Shown: one piece after another, positions 34,156 through 44,908 of the stretch
How the letters are laid out: every line of letters begins with the position of its first letter
How positions within the stretch are numbered: position 1 is the first letter of the stretch
NCBI GenBank assembly: GCA_047967505.1
Contig: CM106541.1
DNA length: 64,000 nt
Direction: 5' to 3' (one strand)
Origin: Dipteris shenzhenensis
Taxonomy: Eukaryota; Polypodiophyta; Polypodiopsida; Gleicheniales
Program-made: the position numbers and the translations under genes
The notes under the pieces: model-generated
What the model saw: the letters and a program-made list of their open reading frames with translations, nothing else
The model's database searches: none
What the model was told of the DNA's origin: nothing

Positions 34156-35004
34156 TTACAATACCCTGATATACAAAAGGGATACATAGATGTCGTTTAG
34201 TATGGCTATCCTTGAAAGAATAAAAGTTATGAGAGTAGGTGGAAAAAGAGACCTATGACCTTTTGCTTTCTGAGCAAAAATTAGTTTTTGTTGTGCTGCT
34301 TCGTTTTTCTTCCTTGCTATCACTAGTACCAGTTGGGATGCAACACATGGTGTTGCCACATTGTGATTCTCTATGCCAATGATTCCAAGGGGCACATCCA
34401 GCTTTGCTTGATGGGGTGATTGAGGCTTTGCTCTACATGGGCAAACTATGCACACATGCCTAACTCCATAATCTCTGCACACGTGTTGGAAAGCACTTGG
34501 GCTACCTTTGTGAGGGCACCTAGCAATCTAAAGGTTTTCTCCACAACCAAAGTACTTGATGGGTGCTTGATATGTGGTTGCTCTTACTTGATTGGCATAC
34601 ACTGGAATGAGTCCTTTGGCACCATCCATGTAGTACATGGTGTATTCATATTGTGGTTCTAGTTCTTCAGGTTGGAGGAACTCTGGAGCAAGATTGGGGG
34701 CTCGAGGATAGTGCAGAGGATTGGGCTTTCTCAATAGTTGAGGCACTTGTGTCCTCACAAGGATGGGATAGAGCCATGGCACTTGTGCATTGGGTGCTAG
34801 TACTAGCTACCTATATACTAGGATTGGTGCCCATTGGTACTGTTGGGGTTGGGGTTGTGCAACCCTCGTATTGTAGAAGCATGTGTTTACATCATGGCCT
34901 ACAACATTGCAAATGGCACACCATAACCTTGGGGTTTGGGCCACTTCTAGTGGGATGAGCATGCTCCTCAGGATTGGGCACTCATTGGCTATGCAGTTGG
35001 CCAT
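34156..35004 (-). pseudogene. gag: Element G gag C-terminal part
   Basis: The minus-strand frame 35004-34807 carries the canonical CX2CX4HX4C zinc knuckle at 34920-34879. The frame 34782-34528 (PEELEPQYEYTMYYMDGAKG, ending KYFGCGEN) and the frame 34482-34156 (CRDYGVRHVCIVCPC) continue the protein through two frameshifts. Such C-terminal gag segments bind RNA. A Lys/Ala/Gln-rich tail precedes the protease. Confidence 0.7.
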
Positions 35005-35170
35005 ACAGTATGGGAACCAAACATTCTCCCTTCTTGGGTACTATGGTGGCTAAGAGACGTGCAACTTTTGATCTATGGCCTGCATCATCTCTTCCTTCAC
35101 CCTTAAGTCCATGGCTTCCACTCGGCAGTCCTCAGTGGTACAATCCTTGGTGGAAGTGCTTCCGTTCTTA

Positions 35171-35500
35171 GAAGACTTGGTGCTTCAAGCTTTCTTGTTT
35201 TTGGTTTTTATATTCTTTTGTTTTTAAGGTCATTTACATGAGCATCTCTAATGGAAGATCTAGAATCTAAATGATGCTATCCAACTTTAGGATTTCCTCT
35301 AGGTTACACATATAATGACATCCCTCCCAAAGTCATCAAAAAAACTAGTCCCAAAGCTAATGTTCTAAAGAAGGAAGAGAAGGAAAACTTGGGCCTTCCC
35401 AAGTTATAAAGAAAAATTATTGAGATACAAATGATTAGGCTAGGGTTGACTTGTGTGCACCTCATGCACACTTCTAGGAAGGCTTCCCATGATTAGTTTG
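35171..35500. other. Spacer with no recognised feature
   Basis: AT-rich sequence between the gag end of G and the palindrome cluster. Confidence 0.4.
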
Positions 35501-36111
35501 GATCAATAAGGAGGCTTTTACTATTCTCCATAATTAGTGTGAGTAAAAGCATGTGTACATCAGTTTGGATCAATACATGTTGAACCAATAGATCTGTAAA
35601 AGCCTATGTACAATAGTAAAAGCCTGTGTACATCAGTTTGGATCAATACATGTTGAACCACAATCCTTGTAGACCACAAGGTTCAGAATAGCTAAACAAG
35701 TTAGAAATTGCATCTTTTATATCCCTCATCTCTCCACTACATGGGACACATGGATCAATTTCATGCATACTGATGTACACATGCTTTTACTCTTCTCCAT
35801 AATTAGTGAGTAAAAGCCTATGTACATCAATACATAGGCTTTAGTGAATTTAGAAGGAGAAGAGTAAAAGCTTGTGTACATCAGTACACAAGCTTAGTGA
35901 GAAGAGTAAAAGTGTACATCAATAAGGTGGCTTTTATCTTCTCCACAATTAGTGAGTAAAAGCCTATGTACATTAGTTCCATTAGTAAAAATTTGGAAGG
36001 AGAAGAGAAAAAGCATGTGTACATCAGTGGAGTAACTAAAGCCCGATTTACTCAACTAGATTGTGGCTCACTGATGTACATAGGCTTTTACTCTTCTCCT
36101 TCCAAATTTTT
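35501..36111. repeat. Palindrome cluster built from AGTAAAAGCCTATGTACATCA
   Basis: A word of the form AGTAAAAGCCTATGTACATC occurs about eight times in both orientations, coupled to TTCTCCATAATTAGTGAG or its complement. Short perfect palindromes lie at 35815-35840 and 35869-35894. The larger hairpin pairs 35984-36029 with 36070-36111. It separates the two G copies and has no coding frame. Nested fold-back or MITE-type insertions would explain it. Confidence 0.8.
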
Positions 36112-37217
36112 TTCTTGGCCAGCCCCTCATAAACTAGTTTCCCCTAGTCGTTTTGTTTCCTTGATCTCTGATTCCCTAATTGGTCTAGGCATGGCTATTG
36201 TTGCATTTCCGCTTGTATAAATTTTGAAATAGTAAGGTACTTCCCTAAGGCTTTCATAGCATTATGAGGTGCTTGCCTAGCTATTCATGCTACTAATTGT
36301 TGTGGAAGAATCTTGATCTATTGAATCGGTGCCCACTTGCCTTTTTCTTTTGTGTATAATTTCCAGCTCAGTTTTCATCCACACATTGGGTTTCAACTTG
36401 CGAAACTTCCTTCTCTTGGATATCAGTGCTGGATTATCAACGGGTATTTTGTTTTGAAAGAGTGGTTCCTCTACCACCATGCATACACCCTCAAGGCCCT
36501 TTGTGTCCCATTGTAATTTTGGTGGTTCCTGCACTTAGGTGGCCTTGGTTCAGTATAGTTCCACCATTTTGGCTTGCATTCTCTCAAACTCATTGAAGTG
36601 CTTCACCTTAGCCTTCTAGCTTTGCACACCCTCTTTCTTCTTCCTTGACCATCTATTGATTGTTTTTGCTAGGGGGTATAACTTGGGATACTCTATTGCC
36701 ATTCATGTGTGAAGGATGGCCAAGCCGTTATCAAAGATTTGACCTTGTAATGTGGCATTCTCCACTTTTGTTTCCAGAACCAATTAAAATCTTCACCATA
36801 GCCTCCAATGATGGCCTCTTCACGGTCACTATCCTATTCTATGCATGCCATAAAGATAGGTTTATCCCCACTACTTTTGATTCTTCATCCCAGATTGGTG
36901 GTTCTAGCTTTATCATTTGTGTGTCCACATCTAGCAACATTGGATGCCTTGTCTTGTAGTTGTCAATTGTGGCCAATACTTGTATCCAATTGTTGATGCA
37001 ACTTTGGCTATCACATTCTGTGGGTTTGACTTCAAGTGATGTATGACTGGTGGCTGTGGTGGAAGAAGTGTCATCAATATTCTTGGGTATAGTGTGCTTG
37101 ATTTCCCAAGTTCCTATATTGATTTTAATAGCAGTATCCCAATTCTAGATTGTGATCTTATCTATACCCCAATCATCAAGTATTGATGCCCCCAAATCCA
37201 TGGTCTTCCCAATAATA
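36108..37217 (-). pseudogene. pol: Second copy of element G linker and protease region
   Basis: Homologous over about 1.1 kb to 32440-33720, in the same minus orientation. The frame 36534-36277 (QEPPKLQWDTKGLEGVCMVV) is the counterpart of 33020-32890. Homology ends abruptly at about 37217, within the protease segment, where purine-rich sequence begins, and at 36108 where the palindrome cluster begins. It may be a separate insertion or a segmental duplication. Confidence 0.75.
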
Positions 37218-38040
37218 TCTGGTAAGTGTACACAGCGTGCGGCACCCGATGGACCAGACACTCAAGGGAGGGTGTGCAAGCGGAATGAAGGGGGGGTTAG
37301 AGGGAAGAGAGAGGTGAGAGGGAGAGGGCTTAGAAGAGGGGGTAGAGAGAGGTTATAGATGGGGTAGAGAGAGGTCAGAGGGGGTGTGCAGAGAGAGGAC
37401 TAGGGAAGAGAGAGAGTGAGGGTTATGTGAGAGTGCACGTGAGGGGTGAGGGACGGGAGTAAAGAGTATACTTAGGGAGATAATGGAGGATTGAGAAGAG
37501 AGCGTAGAGAGAGGTGACATGCGAGGGGGGGAAGATAATGGATGGTGAGGAGAGAGGAAAGAGGGAGGGTGGAAGAGGGGTGGTGGAGTAAGAAAGAGGG
37601 TGTAGAAAGAGGAAGGGGGTAGTGGGGTGGAGAGAGGAAGGGGATGGTGGAGTAAGGAAGAGGGTGTAGAGAGAGGATTTGGGTAGTGGGGTGGAGAGAG
37701 GAAGGGCGATGGTGGAGGTGGACAGAGTAAGGAGTGGAAATGGAGGCAAAAGTTTACCTTGAGTGGTGGAGATGGAGGTGTTGGAGATGGGGGGGATTGG
37801 GGGCTTTGACAAGAAAGCGGCGGTGGAGGGGATGGATGACGAAAAGTGATGGTGGAGGGGAGGGAGAAGGTGGAAGGAAAGTGGAGGAGGTAGGGAGCTA
37901 GATGGAAAAAGTAGTGGTGGTAGTGGTGGAGATGGTGGATGAAAGGTTGAGGATGGAAAATGGAGGTAGACAAAAAATATGGAGGCTCGATGGAACTTGG
38001 ATATGGAGGAGAGATGGAAGTGGCTTGCAATAGTGAGGGG
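37218..38040 (-). repeat. Purine-rich LTR-like zone (CT-rich on the minus strand)
   Basis: Dominated by GAGAGAGG and GGTGGAG words on the plus strand. In reverse complement it resembles the CT-rich zones at 3991-4440 and 47020-47340. The two long Pro/Ser/His frames on the minus strand (up to 247 codons) come from this composition and show no domain. Confidence 0.5.
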
Positions 38041-38599
38041 AAAGAAATGAGGGGGGCGTGGTGTTCCTTTTATAGGATTTGGGGGGTTTAAGAGATAATT
38101 TTTTGTGATTAGTGTATCAATGTGCTCAACATTGTTTAGGATGTAAATCTCATCCTTTTCCACCAATTCGAATCATTTTTGCACTCTTTTGCATTGAGGG
38201 ATGTGTCTTGAATGGTTTTCTAAAGGGGGTTCTTTTTCACACATGCAAACACGTGCTCCGCTTTCACTTCAAATGCTAACCTCCCCATTAACCATGCCAA
38301 AATGTCATCATTGTCTCTCCCAAGTCTAGGTTCTTAGGGTGTTGGCCACCTATAGTCGTGTCATTTCTTGTTGTAGCATAGGGCCTTGGGATGTATTCCA
38401 TTTAGGCTAAAGCATGGAAATTAGGTCTCATGTGTGTCTGGGCAAGAAAGATGGATGGAGGCTATTGCCTCTCATGGGAGTTCAAGGGTTTAGAAGGGCG
38501 TTGCAGGGTTTAGAAGAGGATAAGGTTGACAGAGCTAACTAGGAGTGCCAGGGTTTAGAGAGGATTGCAAGAATTAGGAGGACTTCAGGGTTGAGGAGT
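38041..38599. other. Unrecognised spacer
   Basis: Includes a TATA-like CTTTTATAGGATT at about 38067 (plus strand) and repeated GGTTTAGA words at 38490-38570. No gene is recognised. Confidence 0.35.
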
Positions 38600-38963
38600 G
38601 GAAAGATAGTCTCCTTCGCAGCTTCAAGGGGTAAAGGATTGAGGAGGACGGACAAGGGAGGAGAAAGGAGGAGGGGGAGGAGCAAGGAGGATGAAGAGGT
38701 AGGAGGAGGAAGGGAGGAGGGGGAGGAGGAGGGAGGAGGAAGAAGGATGAGGAGGGAGGAGGAGAAAGGAGGAGGGAGAAGGAAGTAGGATCATGGAGTA
38801 CAAGGGTAGGGAGTGCAAGGGTAAGGGCATGCTAGAACATGATAGTGTAAGGAAGCATGGATGCAATGAAGATAAAACATATGAACACAATAATGAGCTC
38901 AAACACTAAACCCCAGAGAGTGGGAGCTTCATTCCATTGAGAGATATTTATACATGTTGGTCT
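38600..38963 (-). promoter_or_regulatory. LTR-like promoter zone on the minus strand
   Basis: In reverse complement, AGACCAACATGTATAAATA (TATA box), CTCTCAATGGAATGAAGCTCC and a (CTCCTC)n tract follow each other. The same order occurs on the plus strand at 46255-46560 with about 85-90 percent similarity by eye, including CACTATCATGTTCTAGCATG. The two face away from each other on either side of element B. Confidence 0.6.
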
Positions 38964-39344
38964 CTACACTTTGACATAAGGAGTGCTAAGAGAGGGAGTG
39001 GTGAGTGGTACAAGGATGTAGGTGGCCATCTTCTCACTCCAAGGGATGGAGTGAGGTGCAAACATCCTCACTAGGAGCCACCGTTGTTGCAAGAAGTAGG
39101 TAGCCATCTTCGCTCCAAGGGATAGACTGAGGCTAAACATCCTTGCTAGGACACATTCGATGGCTTGAGAATCGAGCATCTCGTAGAGCCAAACTTGATG
39201 TCTAATTGCATTAATGGCGAGGTGAAATCTATACATGAGCTTGGCAAGAGGGAGTTTGTCACCTCTGTAGACAAGGCAGAGAGTCTTGATAACAAACAGC
39301 AGGTGGTGGTGATTTGTGTGAGTGGAGGCCTTTTTGAGGTCTCT
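38964..39344 (-). pseudogene. Open frame of unknown function, interrupted by element B
   Basis: The minus strand is open from the LTR of B to 38964; a short word RDLKKASTHTNHHHLLFVIK is followed by LMYRFHLAINAIRHQVWLYE. The frame upstream of the insertion (after 44908) stays open only briefly. I do not recognise the family. It may be chance openness. Confidence 0.25.
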
Positions 39345-39697
39345 TGTTGAGATATCAAGCTCCACTCGCAATATGCCAGGGTGACCGTTGTGCATTTATG
39401 TCACCGACTTGTTAGCTATAGATGCGGTTGGTACACCACCCACGAATAATAGCTGGATGACAACTATCCTTATCTACACTAGTTCGTGGCTCAGTTAGTA
39501 TGCCACCTTAGTTAGTTGAGTTTGGTTTGAGACCCACATATAAGGTTCTTCTATTTCTTTGTACTTGAGTTCTTTTGGCTTTCACAACTAAGAAGAGGAA
39601 AACTGTTTTCAGCCTCCACCTTTGTGTGTATTCCCCCATTTGTGCTTGTGAGAAAGCCTCAAGTGAGACTCCTTCCCTCTCTCCCACTATCTTCACA
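39345..39697 (+). repeat. Element B 5' LTR
   Basis: 353 bp, TGTTGAGATATCAAGC to CTATCTTCACA. Confidence 0.97.
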
Positions 39698-39709
39698 TGG
39701 TATCAGAGC
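39698..39709 (+). other. Element B primer binding site (initiator tRNA-Met)
   Basis: TGGTATCAGAGC directly after the LTR. Confidence 0.95.
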
Positions 39710-40242
39710 CTTGTTCGTGGTAAGGAGCTCAAGAAAGCAAACCAAGTTCGCGGTGTCCTGGTAAGAGGACCAATGTTGCTTTCCTTTTTTGAGATTGGGA
39801 GCAAATCTCTGCATGTAGCACAGCCGAAAGTGCAAGAGTGCACTGTCTCAGATTGAGACACCCTTTGCGGTGTGGCGAGAGGGCATTATATGTTGCGGGT
39901 AAGGGCGAGGCCCTAGGTGACTTTATTTTTCTGATTCGAGGCCATTTCAGGGCCTATTTTGGAGGCGGAAGTTCTTCACGGGCACTCAGAGAAAAAGGTC
40001 CTGCTTTTGCTGTGCGACCACTGCTCTGCTGGTCGGTGAGAAGTTACCGCAGAAATTGCATCGTATGCCTGTGCGCAGAGATATTGGGAGTTGCAGAATC
40101 ATCCTTATTGCCTGTTGATGCAAAATCATCACTAGGAAGTGACTGTGTCGTCAAAAACCACTTTCGTCAGTTTTGCAGATTTGCCCTTGTGAGGCAGAAG
40201 CTGTGTTTTTTGCAGTGACAGAATATTTTGGAGTGTTCTGTA
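39710..40242 (+). other. Element B leader with a 126-codon open stretch
   Basis: Leader between primer site and gag. 39838-40218 is open (MHCLRLRHPLRCGERALYVA at its start) and aligns with the frame at 8340-8633 of element A. No known domain. It could be an upstream frame that affects gag translation or chance openness. Confidence 0.4.
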
Positions 40243-41682
40243 ATGGCGTCTGATTCTCTTTCATAGATTGTCACTGAAAAGCTTGACAAGAACAACTTCC
40301 AAGCATGGAAGTTTAGAATGACGAATTTCCTTATGGGAAAAGGCTACTGGGAGTTCATTACAGGAAATGAAGAAGAACCAGTTCTTCCTAATGTTCCCAA
40401 TCAACAGGAAATGCAGGCATTTAAAGGATGGCATGAGAGCCCCAGAAAAGTTATGTACTGGCTGTCTATCAGTATTTCAGATTCAATGATTGTGCATATT
40501 CAGGATGCAAGTACACCAAAGTTGGCATGGGATACTTTGGCTAAAATGTACAGCACAAATATGCAGGCCAAGAAAATGCAGCTGAAGCAGGAGCGGCACA
40601 ATGTGCAGAGAGAAAATATGAGCATCAATGACTACCACATGAAGGTGAAGAAGATGGCGGATGCACTTGCTTCCATTGGGTCGCCAGTGGATGATGACGA
40701 TTTAGTTTCTGTGACCTTGAATGGTCTAGGAAAGGATTATGCACAGTTCCGGACATCCATTGCCGTCCGTGAAAAATTTCCTGATTTTGAGGAGTTGATT
40801 GCTCTTCTAATTTCTGAAGAGCAGAGAAATGGTGGTGCATCTTCTTCAGGAGGAACTTCAAAAGAAACTATCTTCTACTCAAATGCTGGAAGAGGTAGAG
40901 GCAGAGGTAGAGGAGGCCAATCTGGAGGCTGTGGTGGAAATCAGAATATGCAGCAAACTCAAGAAAACCAGTCCTATGCAGGAGGACGTGGTAACTCTAG
41001 AGGCAGGGGGAGCCAAAGAGGTCATGGTGGATGGCAGAGAGGCCAAAATGCAAATAGCAATGTTGAATGCTACTACTGTGGTAAAATGGGGCATATGGCT
41101 AAAGATTGCTACAAAAAGCAGAATGACATTATGAATGGAAAATTGCAGCAAGGCAATTATGCATCCTCTAGTAGACAGGGTGATGACAGAAATGACCATT
41201 TGTTTATGGTGCAGCATATGACAAATTCTGTGACAAGTGCAGAAGAAAGCAATGATGTGTGGTATGTTGACTCAGGTGCGTCAAACCACATGACAGGTCA
41301 TGTTGAATGGATGCAGGATGCAAGGAAAATGGAAAAACCAGGATTTGTGGAGACTGGTGATGATACTGCACATCCTATTGTGCAGATTGGCGAAATTCCT
41401 TTGTCTATGCAGGATGGGAAAAAGAAATACTTGTCTGATGTATTTCATGTCCCGAACATCACCAAGAACCTGGTTTCTGTTGGTCAAATGGTTGAGCAAG
41501 GCTTGCAGGTTAGATTCAATCCTCATGGATGCTTTGTTGAGGATATGAAAAATAATGGTCGCTTGATAGCAAAAGGAAAGAAGAAGGGCAGAATGTTTAC
41601 GCTGGATGCGGACATGCCTGAATTGAGTGCAGCAATGTTTGCACATGGGACTAGTGTAGTTGCAAATATTGATATTTGGCAT
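40243..41682 (+). pseudogene. gag-pol: Element B gag and protease
   Basis: Start ATG 40243, with TAG at 40264-40266 (eighth codon), then open for 455 codons from 40318. UBN2-type gag (VMYWLSISISDSMIVHIQDA region at about residues 40-60, then NDYHMKVKKMADALASIG) is followed by a Gly/Arg-rich RNA-binding linker. The zinc knuckle CYYCGKMGHMAKDC lies at 41068-41109. The protease is VWYVDSGASNHM with catalytic DSGA at 41269-41280. The frame reaches the first residues of the integrase zinc domain (DIWH) before TAA at 41683. The same early TAG is present in element C but not in A. Confidence 0.93.
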
Positions 41683-42612
41683 TAACGCATTAGTCATGTT
41701 AATGTATAGCGACTTAAATCAATGCAGGCCCAAAATATTGTTGCAGGATTGCCTAAATTCAAGGTTGCAGAAATGCATAAGGTGTGTGAAGCCCGTCAAT
41801 TTGGAAAACAGGCAAGGAAACCATTTCCTAGGCATGTTCAAGAGAGTAAGAAGCCATTGGAATTAATCCACTCTGATGTGTGGACTACTAAAGCTGCATC
41901 TATTGGAGGCTGTCATTACTTTGTCACCTTTATTGATGACTATAGCAGAGAAGTTTGGGTGTATTTTATGAAAAAGAAAAGTGAAGTGTTTGGGCACTTC
42001 AAAGCTTTTAAAGCTATGGTTGAAAAAGAAACAGGCTTGCAAATAAAATGCCTAAGGTCAGATGGACGGGGAGAGTACCTCTCAAATGAATTTGCAAGGT
42101 TCCTGCACGAGCATGGCATAAAGCAACAATATTCATGCAGTCATACTCCACAGCAAAATGGACTTGCAGAAAGGAAAAACAGGCATATTGGAGAGGTATC
42201 TCGTGCCATGCTCAATGAAAAAGATCTGCCAGATTTTTATTGGGCTGAAGCAGTTGCTACAGCAGTTTACATAATGAACATGACTCCCACTGCAGCAATA
42301 CATGGCATGATGCCAGAGGAGATGTATACTGGTAGGAAACCAGATATTTCTCATTTGAAAATTTTTGGGTGCATTGCCTATGTTCATGTGCCAGATGAGT
42401 TGAGGTCCAAGTTGGATCCAAAAGCTAAGAAGTGCATCTTTATTGGTTATTCTCTGCAGCAAAAAGGGTATAGATGCTATAACCCTTCTACTCGTAAGTT
42501 TACAGTGAGCAGAGATGTTGTTTTTGATGAGATGAGCAGCTGGTATAAAGCAGTAAATGTGATGATTGATGTAGATGCACAAAATGGTAATGCTGCACAG
42601 AATTCACAGTAG
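41683..42612 (+). pseudogene. pol: Element B integrase
   Basis: Separated from protease by TAA at 41683 and TAG at 41707, then open to the TAG at 42610. The zinc domain has CEARQFGKQ, so its second Cys is missing. The catalytic core keeps all three acidic residues: HSDVW, LRSDGRGEY and LAERKNRHI. The GYRCYNPSTRKFTVSRDVVF segment is the usual copia integrase C-terminal end. It would insert element DNA into the genome. Confidence 0.92.
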
Positions 42613-44594
42613 CAATCACAAAATATCAGTGAACCTACAGTGTCCTCTAGCAGTGGTTCACATACCTCACCATGGATAGGTAGATTGAGATCAGGAGAAT
42701 CTCCTCAAAGCAATGCAGATAGTGGTACGCAGGTATCACGAAAAGGAAAAGAGAAGGTAGATCAGCCCATGTTTGATATGAATGCAGGTCACTCTTATGT
42801 GGATGGTGAATTTAGTGGCTCAGAACAGAGCATTGATGATGAGTTGGGTATTCCTTCTGTTGTTACACCTGGAGTAAGGAAGACCAGGGATGTTTTGAGA
42901 GCACCTGGAAGTGAGCCTATTTTGCACAGGTCTACCAGGGTTAGGTATCCTGTGGATAGGCTGAAATATGATGGATTTATAGCCATTCATTATGCCTATA
43001 TGGTCAAAGTGATACAAGAACCAGAACCCACTTCTTTTGAGCAAGCCATGGGAAATGAAAAATGGGAGAAAGCAATGGATGAAGAAATGGATGCCTTGGA
43101 AGCAAATGCTACATGGGAATTGGTGCCTTTGCCTAAAGACAAGAATGCAATTGGCTGTAAGTGGGTTTATAAGATCAAGCACAATGCAAATGGTTCTGTG
43201 AATAGATACAAGGCAAGATTAGTTGTCAAGGGGTATGCACAGACATATGGCATTGATTATAAAGAAACATTCAGTCCAGTTGCATGGATGGAAACCGTAA
43301 GAGTAGTCATTGCGATGGCTGCATCAAAAGGATGGTCTTTACATCAGATGGATGTAAAGAATGCCTTCTTGCATGGTGATTTGCAAGAAGAGGTCTATAT
43401 GGAGCAGCCACCAGGTTATGTGCATGCTGTTCATCCTGAGTTTGTTTGCACGTTGAATAAAGCCTTGTATGGCTTGAAGCAAGCACCTAGAGCATGGTCT
43501 AAAAAGATAGGACAATATCTTGTTACTATTGGCTTTCAGATTTCCAAGGCAGATTTCTCACTTTATGTGAGAAAGACAGAGAAAGGTATTATGCTGTTTG
43601 TCATTTATGTTGATGATTTGATCATCATAGGTGATAGTGATGAAGACATCCTTCATGTGAAAATGCTATTGAAGCAGAAGTTTGAGATGAAGGATTTGGG
43701 AGAGCTGCGTTATTTCTTGGGCATTGAGGTGATTAGATCACCAAGTGGGATACAGCTCTTACAGAGGCAATATGGACTGGACATGCTGTCCAAATATGGG
43801 ATGACAGGCTGCAAGCCTATTTCACTTCCTTTGGAGCAGAATGTGAAGCTGAGCGCAGATGCAGGTGAGCTTCTGGAAGACCCTACTATGTACAGATGCA
43901 TAGTAGGAAGTTTGATTTACATGACTATTACCAGGCCAGATTTGAACTATGCTGTTGGGTTGGTAAGTCAGTTTATGCAGGCTTCAAGGAAACCGCATTT
44001 GGATGCGGCTAGACGTATACTCAGGTATGTGAAGTCCACATTGCAGTATGGACTATTTTATGAGGTTGGGGTTCAGACACAGTTGCATGGATACACTGAT
44101 GCTGATTGGGCTGGTAGTATTTCTGATAGACGATCTACTAGTGGATATGTGTTCTCTTTTGGGAGTGCTGCAGTCACTTGGAGCAGCAAGAAACAGCCTA
44201 CAGTTGCCTTGTCGAGCATAGAGGCTGAGTACAGGGGTGCAGCAATGGCTGCATGTGAGGTAGCTTGGTTGCATAAGCTACTCTATGATATGCATCAGTC
44301 TACAGATGGGCCAGTTGTCATTTATTGTGACAACATGAGCAGTATACACTTGGCAAATAATCCAGTCTATCATGCCAGAACAAAGCACATTGAGGTGCAT
44401 TATCACTATGTGCGGGAGAAGGTTTTACTAGGTCTTATTGATCTAGTTTATGTCAGGTAGCTGACATATTCATGAAGGCATTGGGCACAGAGAAGCTGCG
44501 CAAGTTCAAAGACCTGCTTGGTGTGCAGGAATTGGGATTGAGCTCGAGGGGAAGTGTTGAGATATCGAGCTCCACTCGCAATATGCCAGGGTGA
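42613..44594 (+). pseudogene. pol: Element B reverse transcriptase and RNase H
   Basis: Open for 606 codons (42640-44460). RVT_2 begins at LEANATWELVPLPKDKNAIG. The catalytic YVDD lies at 43606-43617 within FVIYVDDLIIIGDS. RNase H follows with TDADWAGS, IEAEYRGAA and IYCDNMSS (acidic residues present). A deletion of about 16 bases near 44457 relative to A shifts the frame; the last residues (ADIFMKALGTEKLRKF) are in another phase that ends at 44592-44594, about 40 bases inside the 3' LTR. Confidence 0.93.
44539..44554 (+). other. Element B polypurine tract
   Basis: TGAGCTCGAGGGGAAG directly precedes the 3' LTR. Confidence 0.9.
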
Positions 44595-44903
44595 CCGTTG
44601 TGCATTTATGTCACCGACTTGTTAGCTACAGATGCGGTTGGTACACCGCCCACGAATAATGGATGACAGCTATCCTTATCTACACTAGTTCATGGCTCAG
44701 TTAGTATGCCACCTTAGTTAGTTGAGTTTGGTTTGAGACCCACATATAGGGTTCTTCTATTTCTTTGTACTTGAGTTCTTTTGGCTTTCACACCTAAGAA
44801 GAGGAAAACTGTTTTCAGCCTCCACCTTTGTGTGTATTCCCCCATTTGTGCTTGTGAGAAAGCCTCAAGTGAGACTCCTTCCCTCTCTCCCACTATCTTC
44901 ACA
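44555..44903 (+). repeat. Element B 3' LTR
   Basis: 349 bp, collinear with 39345-39697 apart from a 4-bp deletion near 44660. Confidence 0.97.
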
Positions 44904-44908
44904 TCTCT

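Larger units (their letters stand above)
32150..35170 (-). mobile_element. Gypsy element G, minus strand, fragment from gag to RT start
   Basis: Reading leftward: gag end with zinc knuckle CAICNVVGHDVNTC (34879-34920), a second Cys-rich segment near 34430-34560, a protease region (about 34000-33600), a long linker, then the upstream part of reverse transcriptase. The element is cut off at about 32150 where the RT palm should begin, adjacent to the end of F. LTRs were not found. Confidence 0.75.
39345..44903 (+). mobile_element. Copia element B, the best preserved element
   Basis: A 5,559-bp Ty1/copia element bounded by the exact target duplication TCTCT (39340-39344 and 44904-44908), with TGTTGA...TTCACA ends. 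LTRs of 353 and 349 bp differ at about 7 bases plus one 4-bp deletion (AGCT missing from the 3' LTR), about 2 percent, so it is younger than A. It shares family with A and C. Only a handful of stops and one short deletion separate it from an open polyprotein. Confidence 0.97.

Noticed and set aside
37353-38166. Pro/Ser/His-rich minus-strand frames up to 247 codons
   Set aside because: Composition-driven openness in a purine-rich LTR-like zone; no domain, and overlapping phases are equally open.
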